Positions 34,944-43,543 of a DNA stretch of 45,018 nucleotides are shown in pieces. Within the stretch, counting starts at the first letter, position 1. Each line of letters starts with the position of its first letter. The notes beneath the pieces were generated by a model. It saw only the letters and a list, made by a program, of their open reading frames with translations. It did not search any database and was not told the DNA's origin. The position numbers were made by a program, and so were the translations under genes. This DNA comes from a candidate division LCP-89 bacterium (GTDB taxonomy: Bacteria; Electryoneota; B3-LCP). The stretch covers positions 1 through 45,018 of the forward strand of contig JALGVT010000041.1 in the NCBI GenBank assembly GCA_025774555.1, written 5' to 3'.

Positions 34944-35159
34944 ATGAAAGAACAGCCTGACAATCAGATAACTCGAAATGATATACTCACAGCCAGCATT
35001 ATCACCGCAGAGTTGATAGCCAACAGACAGGTTTATCTAACAGAAGACGGTGACCTCAATTACTATAAGATTGACGAGGCCTACGACTGGATACGCGCTA
35101 GTTTAATAGGCATCAAACAGAAGCAGCGACGCCCTCCCACAGGTTTAACCCGCGGCTGA
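34944..35159 (+). CDS. Unknown small protein, 71 residues
   Basis: No family recognised. MKEQPDNQITRNDILTASII, then AELIANRQVYLTEDGDLNYYKIDEAYDWIRASLIG and a basic end. Helical and soluble in appearance. AAGGA lies seven bases before the ATG at 34944. The frame is open back to 34857, but there it overlaps the 183-aa gene. Second gene of the plus-strand cassette; converges on the oxidoreductase. Confidence 0.6.
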   Translation: MKEQPDNQITRNDILTASIITAELIANRQVYLTEDGDLNYYKIDEAYDWIRASLIGIKQKQRRPPTGLTRG

Positions 35160-35173
35160 TCCCCGTAGTGTTT

Positions 35174-36169
35174 TTAAGGAATTCTATCACCTGCATAGAT
35201 TGCTTCGATAATCTGCTGGTTGCGCAAACCTTCTTCTCCGGGAATTGGAATCGGCGCATTGTCCCGCACCGCCTTAGAGAAATGTGTGATAACTTCTCCG
35301 TATGTATTCCCACTATTTACTGTTAAAATCTGTCGTCCTTCGTTTGTGTCAACCAATAGATCGACTGATTTATTAGAAGCCGCGAACATCTCAGTGTAAG
35401 CTCTACCCCTGGTGCCGATAACCTCGAGACTGTTCCAGTAAGGCGATTCATAAGAGCAGAATATCTGCCCCATCACACCTGAATCGAACGTCAAGTTGAC
35501 ATTGGCAGTTTCTTCGACGTCTGGATGTTCTTGGGTGTATTTTAGATCAGCCTGTACCTCAGCGATTTCCCCGAGCAAATATCTAAGTGTGTCAATGCAG
35601 TGCACACCGAGATCGGTAGCGGCTCCCCCGCCTGCCAGTTTTCGGTTATAGATCCACTTTCGCAGTGATTCGCTGCCAGTATAAGTGAAGCGCATGGTGA
35701 CTAATACAGGTTTGCCAATCATGTCTTCTGACAACAGTTGCTTTAGTTGTTGGATGACTCCTGAAAACCTGAGATTTTGCGCGACCATTAAATGAACGGA
35801 CGCTTTCCTGCACGCTTCGATAATTCGGCTGCACTCCTCGGAAGTGATGGCAAGGGGTTTCTCACAGAGGACATGCTTGCCGGCATGTGCGGCTGCAATA
35901 GCCTGTTCGGTATGCACCGAATTAGCGCTGGTGATGTACACCGCTTCGACGTCTGCATCGCGGAGCATTGTATTAAGGTCTCCGTATCCCGCCGGGATGC
36001 TGAAGGTTTCTGCTTCACGCTCAGCTTCTTCTGTGCTGCGTTTCTGTATTGCGGCAATTTCAGAACCCTGAATTTTCTCGAACGCCGGGACCAGCCTCTG
36101 TCGGCAGAACCGCCCGAAACCGACTAAACAATACTTAACAGGATTGATACCAGAAGAAGACGTTTTCAT
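35174..36169 (-). CDS. Gfo/Idh/MocA-family oxidoreductase
   Basis: 331-residue NAD(P)-dependent sugar or cyclitol dehydrogenase-like protein. Rossmann start YCLVGFGRFCRQRLVPAFEKI, the conserved LCEKPLAIT and the active-site region AGGGAATDLGVHCIDTLRYLLG (Lys-His pair) are visible. Substrate unknown; such enzymes often act on nucleotide sugars. It follows the PEGA protein by 7 bases and is probably in its transcription unit. Confidence 0.88.
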   Translation of the reverse strand: MKTSSSGINPVKYCLVGFGRFCRQRLVPAFEKIQGSEIAAIQKRSTEEAEREAETFSIPAGYGDLNTMLRDADVEAVYITSANSVHTEQAIAAAHAGKHVLCEKPLAITSEECSRIIEACRKASVHLMVAQNLRFSGVIQQLKQLLSEDMIGKPVLVTMRFTYTGSESLRKWIYNRKLAGGGAATDLGVHCIDTLRYLLGEIAEVQADLKYTQEHPDVEETANVNLTFDSGVMGQIFCSYESPYWNSLEVIGTRGRAYTEMFAASNKSVDLLVDTNEGRQILTVNSGNTYGEVITHFSKAVRDNAPIPIPGEEGLRNQQIIEAIYAGDRIP

Positions 36170-36176
36170 AAGTAGA

Positions 36177-37430
36177 TTAAAGTAGAACGATCTGTTGGAG
36201 ATAGTAAAAGCATCTGCTCGATGCGGAAGATTGAATGCGAATTGTGTTTTCCCCCTGCCTAAGAAAGGAGTTCACGGGGAAAATATCGAGACCAGATGCA
36301 GCGTCTCCGGTGAGGAGATTTGACGGCTGGAAATCATCCTTTGCTTTCCGGGAATTGATTAGAATGTCTATTCCGGTTTTCCCGGATAGAGCGAAGGGGT
36401 ATTTATTCTCCGAGGCGTATCCATATAAATGTAGATCCAGGGATTTGTTACCGTCCCAGTTCTCCGGCAGGTCGAATTGCAACTCCACGAAATCCTGTCC
36501 TGCGGGATTTCGATTTGAAAAGGCGTAGCCGATCTCCCAAACGAACGTGCCGATTTCATCAATCTGTTTTATCCCCGGTCCGGCGACAGGATCGGATATC
36601 TTTTCGGTATCACCGATGATATAACCCTGATTAACCTCGCATTTATTGGCAATAACTCGTCCCGCCTGATCCAAATATGTCGCTATATAAATCAGCGGAA
36701 GATAGACGCCTTCGATGCTCGCATAGGGCCAGGAAGTTGTTAGAAACGCTTTCTGCGGCTCTGGATTACGGTATCCTTCTATTTCACCGAATCGTATGAC
36801 GATCTCACCCAGTTTAACGTCCGTAATTGTAATCTTTCCAATGCCTTTGAAAACGTCATCGATAAAGATACCGCCTTGCACTGGAGTCGTTATTACTTTC
36901 AACGTCCCTTTCAGTTTCTTATCCGCTTCACGTTCACCTCCGGAGAGACGATCTTCTCCACTATGCGGTTGTACAGGTTTTTTGCGCGGCGTTTCCGCCC
37001 TTTGCTGCAGGGCAAGATTTATATTATCCTGACTCTCTTCAGTAGTCGGTTCATTGGGCGGTTCTTCAGGGATAGGGGTCAATTTAAATGATACTTCGAC
37101 TTTCGCGCCAGATTCAATTCTCACAATCTCCATGGACGGTTCAGGCTGATACCCAGGAAGATCCACAGAAACGCTGTATATATCAGGACGCAGCCGTTTG
37201 ATAGGATCACCTGTTTCGATGGTGGTAAGTGAGCCGTTAAGCACGACGCAAGCGCCTTCCCGGTCTGCATGAACTAACAGCGTGCCGCGGCGCTCATAAA
37301 GCAAAAAAGCGGACACTGCCAGCGTCAGGGTGAAACCTGCGAGGATAATCAGGATGCCTATCTTCGTCTTGCGGCGCAGAGTTATCCGGCTTTCATCTTG
37401 ACCTAAACCGGATGGTTGGGTTAAAAACAT
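36177..37430 (-). CDS. PEGA-domain membrane-anchored protein
   Basis: 417 residues. One membrane helix (IGILIILAGFTLTLAVSAFLLY, about 29-50) after a short basic cytoplasmic end. Two PEGA-type segments follow: GTLLVHADREGACVVLNGS...LRPDIYSVSVDLPGYQ and GTLKVITTPVQGGIFIDDVFKGIGKITI...GEIVIRFGEIEGY, parted by a Pro/Glu/Lys-rich linker. The last 170 residues look like a beta-rich ligand-binding domain. Likely periplasmic, anchored in the inner membrane. Confidence 0.75.
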   Translation of the reverse strand: MFLTQPSGLGQDESRITLRRKTKIGILIILAGFTLTLAVSAFLLYERRGTLLVHADREGACVVLNGSLTTIETGDPIKRLRPDIYSVSVDLPGYQPEPSMEIVRIESGAKVEVSFKLTPIPEEPPNEPTTEESQDNINLALQQRAETPRKKPVQPHSGEDRLSGGEREADKKLKGTLKVITTPVQGGIFIDDVFKGIGKITITDVKLGEIVIRFGEIEGYRNPEPQKAFLTTSWPYASIEGVYLPLIYIATYLDQAGRVIANKCEVNQGYIIGDTEKISDPVAGPGIKQIDEIGTFVWEIGYAFSNRNPAGQDFVELQFDLPENWDGNKSLDLHLYGYASENKYPFALSGKTGIDILINSRKAKDDFQPSNLLTGDAASGLDIFPVNSFLRQGENTIRIQSSASSRCFYYLQQIVLL

Positions 37431-37455
37431 ACTTCAGTTCTGCTCATAAGAGCGA

Positions 37456-38088
37456 TTAGAAATTAATACAGAGAGCTAAGCCATTATTTGTCGGGATCAA
37501 TCGCACCGCGTTCTGTAGAGGAACCTTCTCGAAACGCGGCGTCAATCCCACAACTAAACAGGCAACAGCTCCGACTAAGCAGATTTGCCCTATGTTCTTC
37601 TGCTTCTGTGCACGATCATCTGTTTCACTGAACTCATACCCTTCTTCTTTGAGTCTATCCGCTTCATCGTATGTATCAGCGCTTTTGTTCAGTTGGGAAA
37701 TTCCGAAATAACCCAGGATAGCCGTGCCTCCTAAAAGGGGCCAGAGTGGAAAACGAACGACTCTGCGGTATTCGACCTGTGGATTCTGTTCAAGTGGCAT
37801 TGGGTCCATTCCGGATTCCACTTCCATTTCTGGAGCAGGCTGCGGCTGCGGCAGAACGGGTTGCAGTGAACCATCATACAACAGCATGCCGTCATCATCA
37901 GTGGCGCGAAAGACTTCGCTGAGTTGAAACGATACTCTTTGACCATCTGACAGTTCAATCTCAATGCCGGAAGCGTCTAAGACAGTAATTCTTCCAGCAT
38001 AGACGTCACCCTTCTTGAGGTAAACGATATCTGCATAGACCGATTGCAAGGCGATGAGGCTGGCGATGATAATAATTAGCCCCCTCAT
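37456..38088 (-). CDS. Membrane/envelope hypothetical protein
   Basis: 210 residues, no family recognised. Signal peptide (MRGLIIIIASLIALQSVYA), then a small beta domain of the DIVYLKKGDVYAGRITVLDASGIEIELSDGQRVSF type, a Pro/Gln linker, two hydrophobic segments (about FPLWPLLGGTAILGYFGI and IGQICLVGAVACLVVGLTP). A G-rich ribosome site lies just before the ATG at 38088. It shares the direction of the PEGA gene and lies 25 bases upstream of it. Confidence 0.7.
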   Translation of the reverse strand: MRGLIIIIASLIALQSVYADIVYLKKGDVYAGRITVLDASGIEIELSDGQRVSFQLSEVFRATDDDGMLLYDGSLQPVLPQPQPAPEMEVESGMDPMPLEQNPQVEYRRVVRFPLWPLLGGTAILGYFGISQLNKSADTYDEADRLKEEGYEFSETDDRAQKQKNIGQICLVGAVACLVVGLTPRFEKVPLQNAVRLIPTNNGLALCINF

Positions 38089-38171
38089 GATGACCCCCAA
38101 ATTGTTATACTTTCATGCTGAATCGACCAATGAATTGCATGCTCAATTATTCTACTATGACCTAAAGTGTT

Positions 38172-38200
38172 AAATTAGAGATTACAGTGAATAAAGTCAA
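38172..38200 (-). promoter_or_regulatory. Promoter of the envelope/PEGA/oxidoreductase unit
   Basis: TTGACT (38195-38200), 17-base spacer, TAATTT (38172-38177) on the minus strand, about 70-80 bases before the gene starting at 38088. Just upstream lies a short hairpin ACTTCC / GGAAGT (about 38213-38229) that may end the sensor-regulator operon. Confidence 0.55.
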
Positions 38201-38298
38201 GTAAAATTCTAAACTTCCGCGGGGGAAGTGTCAAATAATTAGATACCGCTTTGGGAGATAATTTCAGGTTGTGAAAATTGGTGATATGATAGGCAGGA

Positions 38299-39666
38299 TC
38301 AACTTGATCGGGGAGGTTCGATATCGAATTTTTTCATCTTAAGATAAAAATTCTGGCGCGGGATGCCGGTTTGCTTCGCAGCGTCAGCCACATTCTGGTT
38401 GTTTTCATTTAAAGCAGATTGGATAAACTGCCGCTCAAATTCTGTTTTTGCAAGATGGTATGCCTTGATCTTCTGTGGTGGAGAATATCTCCTCTCGCAT
38501 TCGACGATCTCCTGCGGCAGGTCATTGATCGTGAGGGTCTCATCTGTTGAAAGGGCAACCGCTCGCTCAAGAATGTTCTGCAGTTCACGAATATTGCCCG
38601 GGTAATCGTAATTCTTCAGGTATGTCAATGCCTCTGTGTCGATCTGATGTATCGGCTTATCCATCTTTGCAGATGATAGACGTACCAGGTGATTGGCTAA
38701 AGCCGGGATGTCATCCTGTCGTTCCCGAAGAGGTGGAATGGCGATATTTATCACGTTTAATCGGTAGAAGAGATCTTCGCGAAACTTTTCACTCGAGACC
38801 ATTTGCTGCAGGTTTCGGTGTGTTGCTGCTATCACTCGACAGTCAACGTCGATGTCTCCCTCGCTTCCGATACGGCGAAAATTCTTTTCCTGCAGTACTC
38901 TCAGCAATTTTGCTTGAAGATCAAGGGGCATATCGCCTATCTCGTCAAGCAGAATCGTGCCGCCGTGGGCTTTCTCAAAATATCCGGTTGTCTGCTTAAC
39001 AGCGCCGGTAAATGCGCCGCGTTCATGACCGAACAGGAGTGATTCGAGCAGCCCATGAGGCAAACCACCGCAATTGATCGCAACGAACGGCTTCTGGTGA
39101 CGCAGTGAAAGAGCGTGAATTCTCCTCGCTATGACCTCTTTCCCGGTTCCCGTTTCGCCCGTGATTAATACGGTTGTTTCGAGCGGAGCGATGCGTTCGA
39201 CCATTCTGAGTACTTCCGAAAAAGCATCGCCGCCTATTAATACGGGCTCTTCTTTCAGTTTCTTCAACTCGCGTCTGAGTTCTCGGTTCTCGTTTTCGAG
39301 GCGGCGCGCTTTTAAAGCCCGGTTAACCGCGAGAAGCAGCACTTCGGGATCAGGGATCGGCTTCTCTATGAAATCTTCTGCGCCAAGTTTGATAGCTCTG
39401 ACTGCCGTTGATATCGAGCCTTTTCCACTCATAAGAACGACAGCGGTTTCACTGCGTTCTGCTTTTATTCGTTCTAATAATTCCAAGCCGGTTAGACCCG
39501 GCATAATCATATCGGTTAAAACAAGATCATAATGATCACGACCGATCTCTTCCAACGCATTATCGGCGTTTTCGCATAACGTGATAGCCCGCCCTGGTTC
39601 TTCCAACGTTACTCTGCATAGTTCCCGGCTTGACGCTTCATCATCGACTATTAGAATTCGATCCAT
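38299..39666 (-). CDS. NtrC-family sigma54-dependent response regulator
   Basis: 455 residues. Receiver domain with acidic pair DDE near residue 8-10 and phospho-acceptor D52 in [11 protein letters not shown]+ domain with Walker [16 protein letters not shown], the sigma54-contact loop GAFTGA (in [17 protein letters not shown]) and Walker [10 protein letters not shown]-terminal Fis-type helix-turn-helix ([23 protein letters not shown]). The start overlaps the kinase stop by 1 base (TGATG), so the pair is co-made. Target genes are unknown; I saw no clear -24/-12 promoter nearby. Confidence 0.95.
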   Translation of the reverse strand: MDRILIVDDEASSRELCRVTLEEPGRAITLCENADNALEEIGRDHYDLVLTDMIMPGLTGLELLERIKAERSETAVVLMSGKGSISTAVRAIKLGAEDFIEKPIPDPEVLLLAVNRALKARRLENENRELRRELKKLKEEPVLIGGDAFSEVLRMVERIAPLETTVLITGETGTGKEVIARRIHALSLRHQKPFVAINCGGLPHGLLESLLFGHERGAFTGAVKQTTGYFEKAHGGTILLDEIGDMPLDLQAKLLRVLQEKNFRRIGSEGDIDVDCRVIAATHRNLQQMVSSEKFREDLFYRLNVINIAIPPLRERQDDIPALANHLVRLSSAKMDKPIHQIDTEALTYLKNYDYPGNIRELQNILERAVALSTDETLTINDLPQEIVECERRYSPPQKIKAYHLAKTEFERQFIQSALNENNQNVADAAKQTGIPRQNFYLKMKKFDIEPPRSS

Positions 39667-41822
39667 CAGATCTGCACCCTGGCGTTATGCTCTACTTCTG
39701 CTTTTATAGTTCTCGTATTTTTTAACGGAATATGAAGAACCATGAGTGTTCCTTCTCCAACGTTTGAGTGAATCTCGAAACTGACGTTGTAGGGCTCCAG
39801 CACTTTACGCGTTATTGCTAAACCCAAACCTGCACCTGTTAAAATACCGTCCTTACTGTCTCTCCGTTTAGTGCTGAAAAATGGAAGAAATATCTTTTTC
39901 TGAATTTCTTCAGGTATGCCGACACCGCTGTCTTCGATCTCGAGCCGTATCTCTTTATCTGTGTAGTCGGTTGTAATAGTTATTTTATGTATCGGGCTGT
40001 CTTGAAGAGCCTCAAGCGAATTGATGATAATATTTATTAGAGCATGACTGAAATCTCCATAAGACCCGTAAATACCCGGTAAATTCGGATTTAATTTGAA
40101 CTGCTTCTCGACGTTGTGCTTATAGAACAGATCAGCTTCTAAAAATTTCAACTCATCCCGGATAATCTCATTCAGATTCAGCAGTTCCTCTTTACGGGTT
40201 CCGGTTCGGTGCCATCTTCTACCAAGAACTGATACCTGCTCAGTGATCCGCATTGCTTCAGTATGGATGCGTTGCGGTATTTCAGCGTTCTCATTTTTCT
40301 TGCAGAGCAAGGAGGAAAAGCCAAGTATGCTGTTGATCGGATTGGATATATTGTGAAGAACTCCCTGCGAAAACAACCCGAGGAAAGCCATTCGGGAAGC
40401 CTCAATAAGTTCTATTTCCAATTCATTGCGTTCCGTTACGTCAACGAAAGTTGAGAGTATCTGATAGTTACTCTTTTCTTCTTCTTCGATTCTACCAGTG
40501 GTTTTTATTGCCTGGATTCTTCTGCCGTTCGGTTTAATCCATTCCACCTCATCGGTAAAAAAACCTCTATCGTCTGTTATTCGCTGACCTTTTGTGGTTA
40601 TCATCCGGTCAAGCTCTAATTCACTCTCCTGATATCCCTCGTCGCCGCTGATGCCGAGCATCTCTTCCATGCGGGGATTCATATAGATGATCTTATGATT
40701 GGCATCCTCTATCAGAACGCCTTCCTTCATTGTCAGAATCATCGTCTGGAAGGTCATTAGTTCTTCGTGCTGCTTTTTTAGCTGCTCCAACATCTGATTA
40801 AATGTATTAGACATCGTCGATATTTCGCCTCCGCCTACCGTGGGAGCTCGACGCGATAGATTACCCGTGCGCCGAATGGCTTCCATCGTTTGTGATAATG
40901 CGCGGATAGGTTTTTCAATCCACAACCCTAAAATCAGTGCAGCCAGTAAGACGAGAACGAGTAGAGGTATGCCGAAATTATATAGAATATCCTGAACTGC
41001 CTCCTGGATGAACATTGCCGGCGATTGGTTAGCGGAAACACCAAGGGTGGCAATCTCCGTTCCCGCGAGGTTCTTCAGGTTGCGAAATCCGACGATACGA
41101 TTTTGGTCAGGAACCTCGAATGAGTAGTGCCCATTGCGCGAAACCATTTCTGCGAAAATCGTGGAAGGATCGACCATTGGCAGGGAAGTTACAGTGTCTG
41201 TGGTTGCCAACAGCCTTCCGCCATAATAGATTAATAGATTGGAGTCGTTATCGGTTTTAACGTCTAAGAGAAAGCGATGAGTCAGTCTTCTCCCGAAGAC
41301 CAGCGTGCCCAATTGCCGCTCACCATCCAGAATGTCGTTTTTAGCCAGAAGGAAAAGGTCTTTTGGTGTGGATAACCAGCCGGACTGTTTCTCGTTACTT
41401 TGATCGAACAACGGATCGGACAATCCCTCATAAGACTCTCCTGTAGCAGACCACCTGTGAAGGACTTCACCTTGCGGCGAGCATAACGCAAAGTAATCTA
41501 AATTATAGTTTTGCGGCACCCAATTTTCGAGGTTGGCGCGTATCCAATCTGGATCGCCAGTCCTGAAATAGTTGCTCAGGTCATCCCAATGTGCCACGCC
41601 GCTGACTTCAGATTGAAGTCGCTCTTCGAATATTGAAAAAGATCTCTCAACCTGATCCAATCCATCTCGAACCTGCAGGTCGAGTAACTGCCTGAAACTG
41701 CTCCCTCCCAGCCTGTTTATGACATGCGAGGATAATAATAACGGCGCCAGACTGACAACGCAGAGAAATATGAGCAATTTGGTTCGTACGGAAAGGTGGC
41801 GATCTAAACTTATCATAGACAA
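39666..41822 (-). CDS. Membrane sensor histidine kinase (CHASE4-like, HAMP, PAS)
   Basis: 718 residues. TM1 about 15-33; periplasmic CHASE4-like domain (about 35-280, with AHWDDLSNYFRTGDPDWIRANLENW and LDYFALCSPQGEVLHRW); TM2 about 283-302; HAMP about 303-350; PAS about 355-466; phospho-acceptor H490 in VLHNISNPINSILGFSSLL; N box HALINIIINSLEAL; DSGVGIPEE and GAGLGLAITRKVL of the ATPase domain. Partner of the adjacent NtrC-type regulator. The CHASE4 label rests on position and pattern only. The ligand is unknown. Confidence 0.92.
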   Translation of the reverse strand: MSMISLDRHLSVRTKLLIFLCVVSLAPLLLSSHVINRLGGSSFRQLLDLQVRDGLDQVERSFSIFEERLQSEVSGVAHWDDLSNYFRTGDPDWIRANLENWVPQNYNLDYFALCSPQGEVLHRWSATGESYEGLSDPLFDQSNEKQSGWLSTPKDLFLLAKNDILDGERQLGTLVFGRRLTHRFLLDVKTDNDSNLLIYYGGRLLATTDTVTSLPMVDPSTIFAEMVSRNGHYSFEVPDQNRIVGFRNLKNLAGTEIATLGVSANQSPAMFIQEAVQDILYNFGIPLLVLVLLAALILGLWIEKPIRALSQTMEAIRRTGNLSRRAPTVGGGEISTMSNTFNQMLEQLKKQHEELMTFQTMILTMKEGVLIEDANHKIIYMNPRMEEMLGISGDEGYQESELELDRMITTKGQRITDDRGFFTDEVEWIKPNGRRIQAIKTTGRIEEEEKSNYQILSTFVDVTERNELEIELIEASRMAFLGLFSQGVLHNISNPINSILGFSSLLCKKNENAEIPQRIHTEAMRITEQVSVLGRRWHRTGTRKEELLNLNEIIRDELKFLEADLFYKHNVEKQFKLNPNLPGIYGSYGDFSHALINIIINSLEALQDSPIHKITITTDYTDKEIRLEIEDSGVGIPEEIQKKIFLPFFSTKRRDSKDGILTGAGLGLAITRKVLEPYNVSFEIHSNVGEGTLMVLHIPLKNTRTIKAEVEHNARVQI

Positions 41823-41953
41823 TACTAATCCAAATAATAGCCGTCTATGATAATACGCCCGCGAGGAGTGAAAGTCAAGGGAATTACTGAAACGGATAGG
41901 GGGAGAGCTTCAAATGCGAGAAAAACGGCTTTTTTGCCCCCCTTAAGCAAGTG

Positions 41954-43411
41954 TCAGGGCTGGCAGCGAACCTGGAAGAACTGGTGTTCTTCGGTGGTTA
42001 GAATAATAACCGGAGGAGCCGTTGTTGTGGTCAATGAATCACCGATCATCCGGTTGATGAAAGGCTGATCGGATCCATAAATACAATACGAAGCTACTGT
42101 GATAGGACGGTTAAATACGTCCAATGTAACCGGAGACCAGTCAATTTGAACTTGATCCTGGTTAATCCATGTAATGGTGATCTCAGGCTGAAGCGGAGGA
42201 CCCCACGCATCCATCTCGGCTAAGGCATCCGCAGCGATTCCATTTTGAAAACTGGCTATTTCAGAAGCTGAAGGCATCCCCTGTGTCCGCCAGACAGCCA
42301 GCGCTGAGTCGCCGGTGTCTGCATAGCGGGCTTCCAGAGAATTAAGGAAAGGAAGTAGTCCTTCGCCACGATCATCGATCATTCGCCAGGTGTCGATAGC
42401 GTCTTCTGCCCAATTACGCTGGTATAAGTAATCCCTGAATTCCTGAGCTTTTAAATTAAGCGCAGAAAACTCGGGTCCATCAAATTCAACGGGAGTGCTG
42501 CCCGCTTTTGCCCATAAGGGCAGCGAAATCGTTGCGGTCGGTTCGCCAACAATAGCCCAGAGTGTGGATAAGAGAGGATCCTCGCCGGGGATAATACCTT
42601 GAATGACGCCGCCTGAACGAGTGATGTCTCTGTTTATCGCATCGTGCGTATGCAGCAGTCCATAGGGCAGAGGACGTTCCCGTCCGTCAAAAGGAAGGGG
42701 GTAAGGATCGGTTTCTTCGTTGACAATGTCTTGCTGGATGATCATCGACACATAGTCGTGCGTTATGATCCCTGCGGCGTACCCGGAATCCAGCAGCGCA
42801 GTGACGCGGTCGTGGCGGTGTTGTCCTAGATGGTATGATCCGCCTTCATAAGCGAAGTTCGCTCTGACCATATAACCGTTCGGCGCTGCAGCAGGATCGT
42901 CGAGATCGAATCGCCAGTGGTTGTGATCATCAACCTCAAAGAACGCGCCCGCGCCGGTTGCATCTATCACCCCGTAGGTCGTGGGCAGAGTTCTGCCCGA
43001 AATGTCAGTCGAGTCGATGATCGCCTGGAAATCCTCTACAGTCTGACATATACGCAAGGCGAGATCCATGATGTCGCCATCGTCATCAGGTCCCGGTATG
43101 GATGAAGTCAGGTTCCAGGCGTCGGCGTTATTAATTGCAAATCCCAACTCGTTCACGCCAAACCATGCCTGATCTATTACGCCGGCATAAGTTACGGCGA
43201 TGTACGAATAGGGTCCAACATCGTTGAAATAATATTCCTGGTTGGCGTTAGCTGAGTTATCCCTGTTCTTAATGAGCAGAGGTCTCCCATCTACTGTGGC
43301 GCTTCCTCCGACCATGGCGACGGTAGATGAGAAAACGTAACAGGGAAGGACAGTCAGTAAAATTAAGACTGCCAATAATTCGATTAAAAAGCTTTTCCTG
43401 GGGTGATGCAT
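41954..43411 (-). CDS. Secreted Ntn-hydrolase-like protein (C45/acyltransferase type)
   Basis: 485 residues from the ATG at 43411 (a TTG at 43423 is also possible). Signal peptide with a long hydrophobic core (FLIELLAVLILLTVLPCYVF), then STVAMVGGSATVDGRPLLIKNRDNS...YFNDVGPYSYIAVTYAGVIDQAWFGVNELGFAINNAD, the pattern of penicillin-V-acylase / C45 linear amide hydrolases. The usual N-terminal Cys nucleophile is not seen; Ser/Thr stands there. The last 80 residues look like a fibronectin-III-like domain (ITWINQDQVQIDWSPV). Substrate unknown. Confidence 0.72.
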   Translation of the reverse strand: MHHPRKSFLIELLAVLILLTVLPCYVFSSTVAMVGGSATVDGRPLLIKNRDNSANANQEYYFNDVGPYSYIAVTYAGVIDQAWFGVNELGFAINNADAWNLTSSIPGPDDDGDIMDLALRICQTVEDFQAIIDSTDISGRTLPTTYGVIDATGAGAFFEVDDHNHWRFDLDDPAAAPNGYMVRANFAYEGGSYHLGQHRHDRVTALLDSGYAAGIITHDYVSMIIQQDIVNEETDPYPLPFDGRERPLPYGLLHTHDAINRDITRSGGVIQGIIPGEDPLLSTLWAIVGEPTATISLPLWAKAGSTPVEFDGPEFSALNLKAQEFRDYLYQRNWAEDAIDTWRMIDDRGEGLLPFLNSLEARYADTGDSALAVWRTQGMPSASEIASFQNGIAADALAEMDAWGPPLQPEITITWINQDQVQIDWSPVTLDVFNRPITVASYCIYGSDQPFINRMIGDSLTTTTAPPVIILTTEEHQFFQVRCQP

Positions 43412-43448
43412 GATAGCTGCCAATCATTTAATATGCCGCGCATCCTTT

Positions 43449-43477
43449 AATATATGTATTTTTTATCGATTTGTCAA
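43449..43477 (-). promoter_or_regulatory. Promoter of the secreted hydrolase
   Basis: Perfect TTGACA (43472-43477), 17-base spacer, TATATT (43449-43454) on the minus strand, about 38 bases before the ATG. The best sigma70-like promoter in the window. Confidence 0.75.
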
Positions 43478-43543
43478 GCAAAACATATAAATTGAGTGAA
43501 ATATTTGACAATTGCCGATACGACTGTTTTATTCTTTAGCAGA

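Noticed and set aside
41895..41953. Terminator after the secreted hydrolase
   Set aside because: On the minus strand only a GGC / GCC stem of 3 bp precedes TTTTT; too weak to call.
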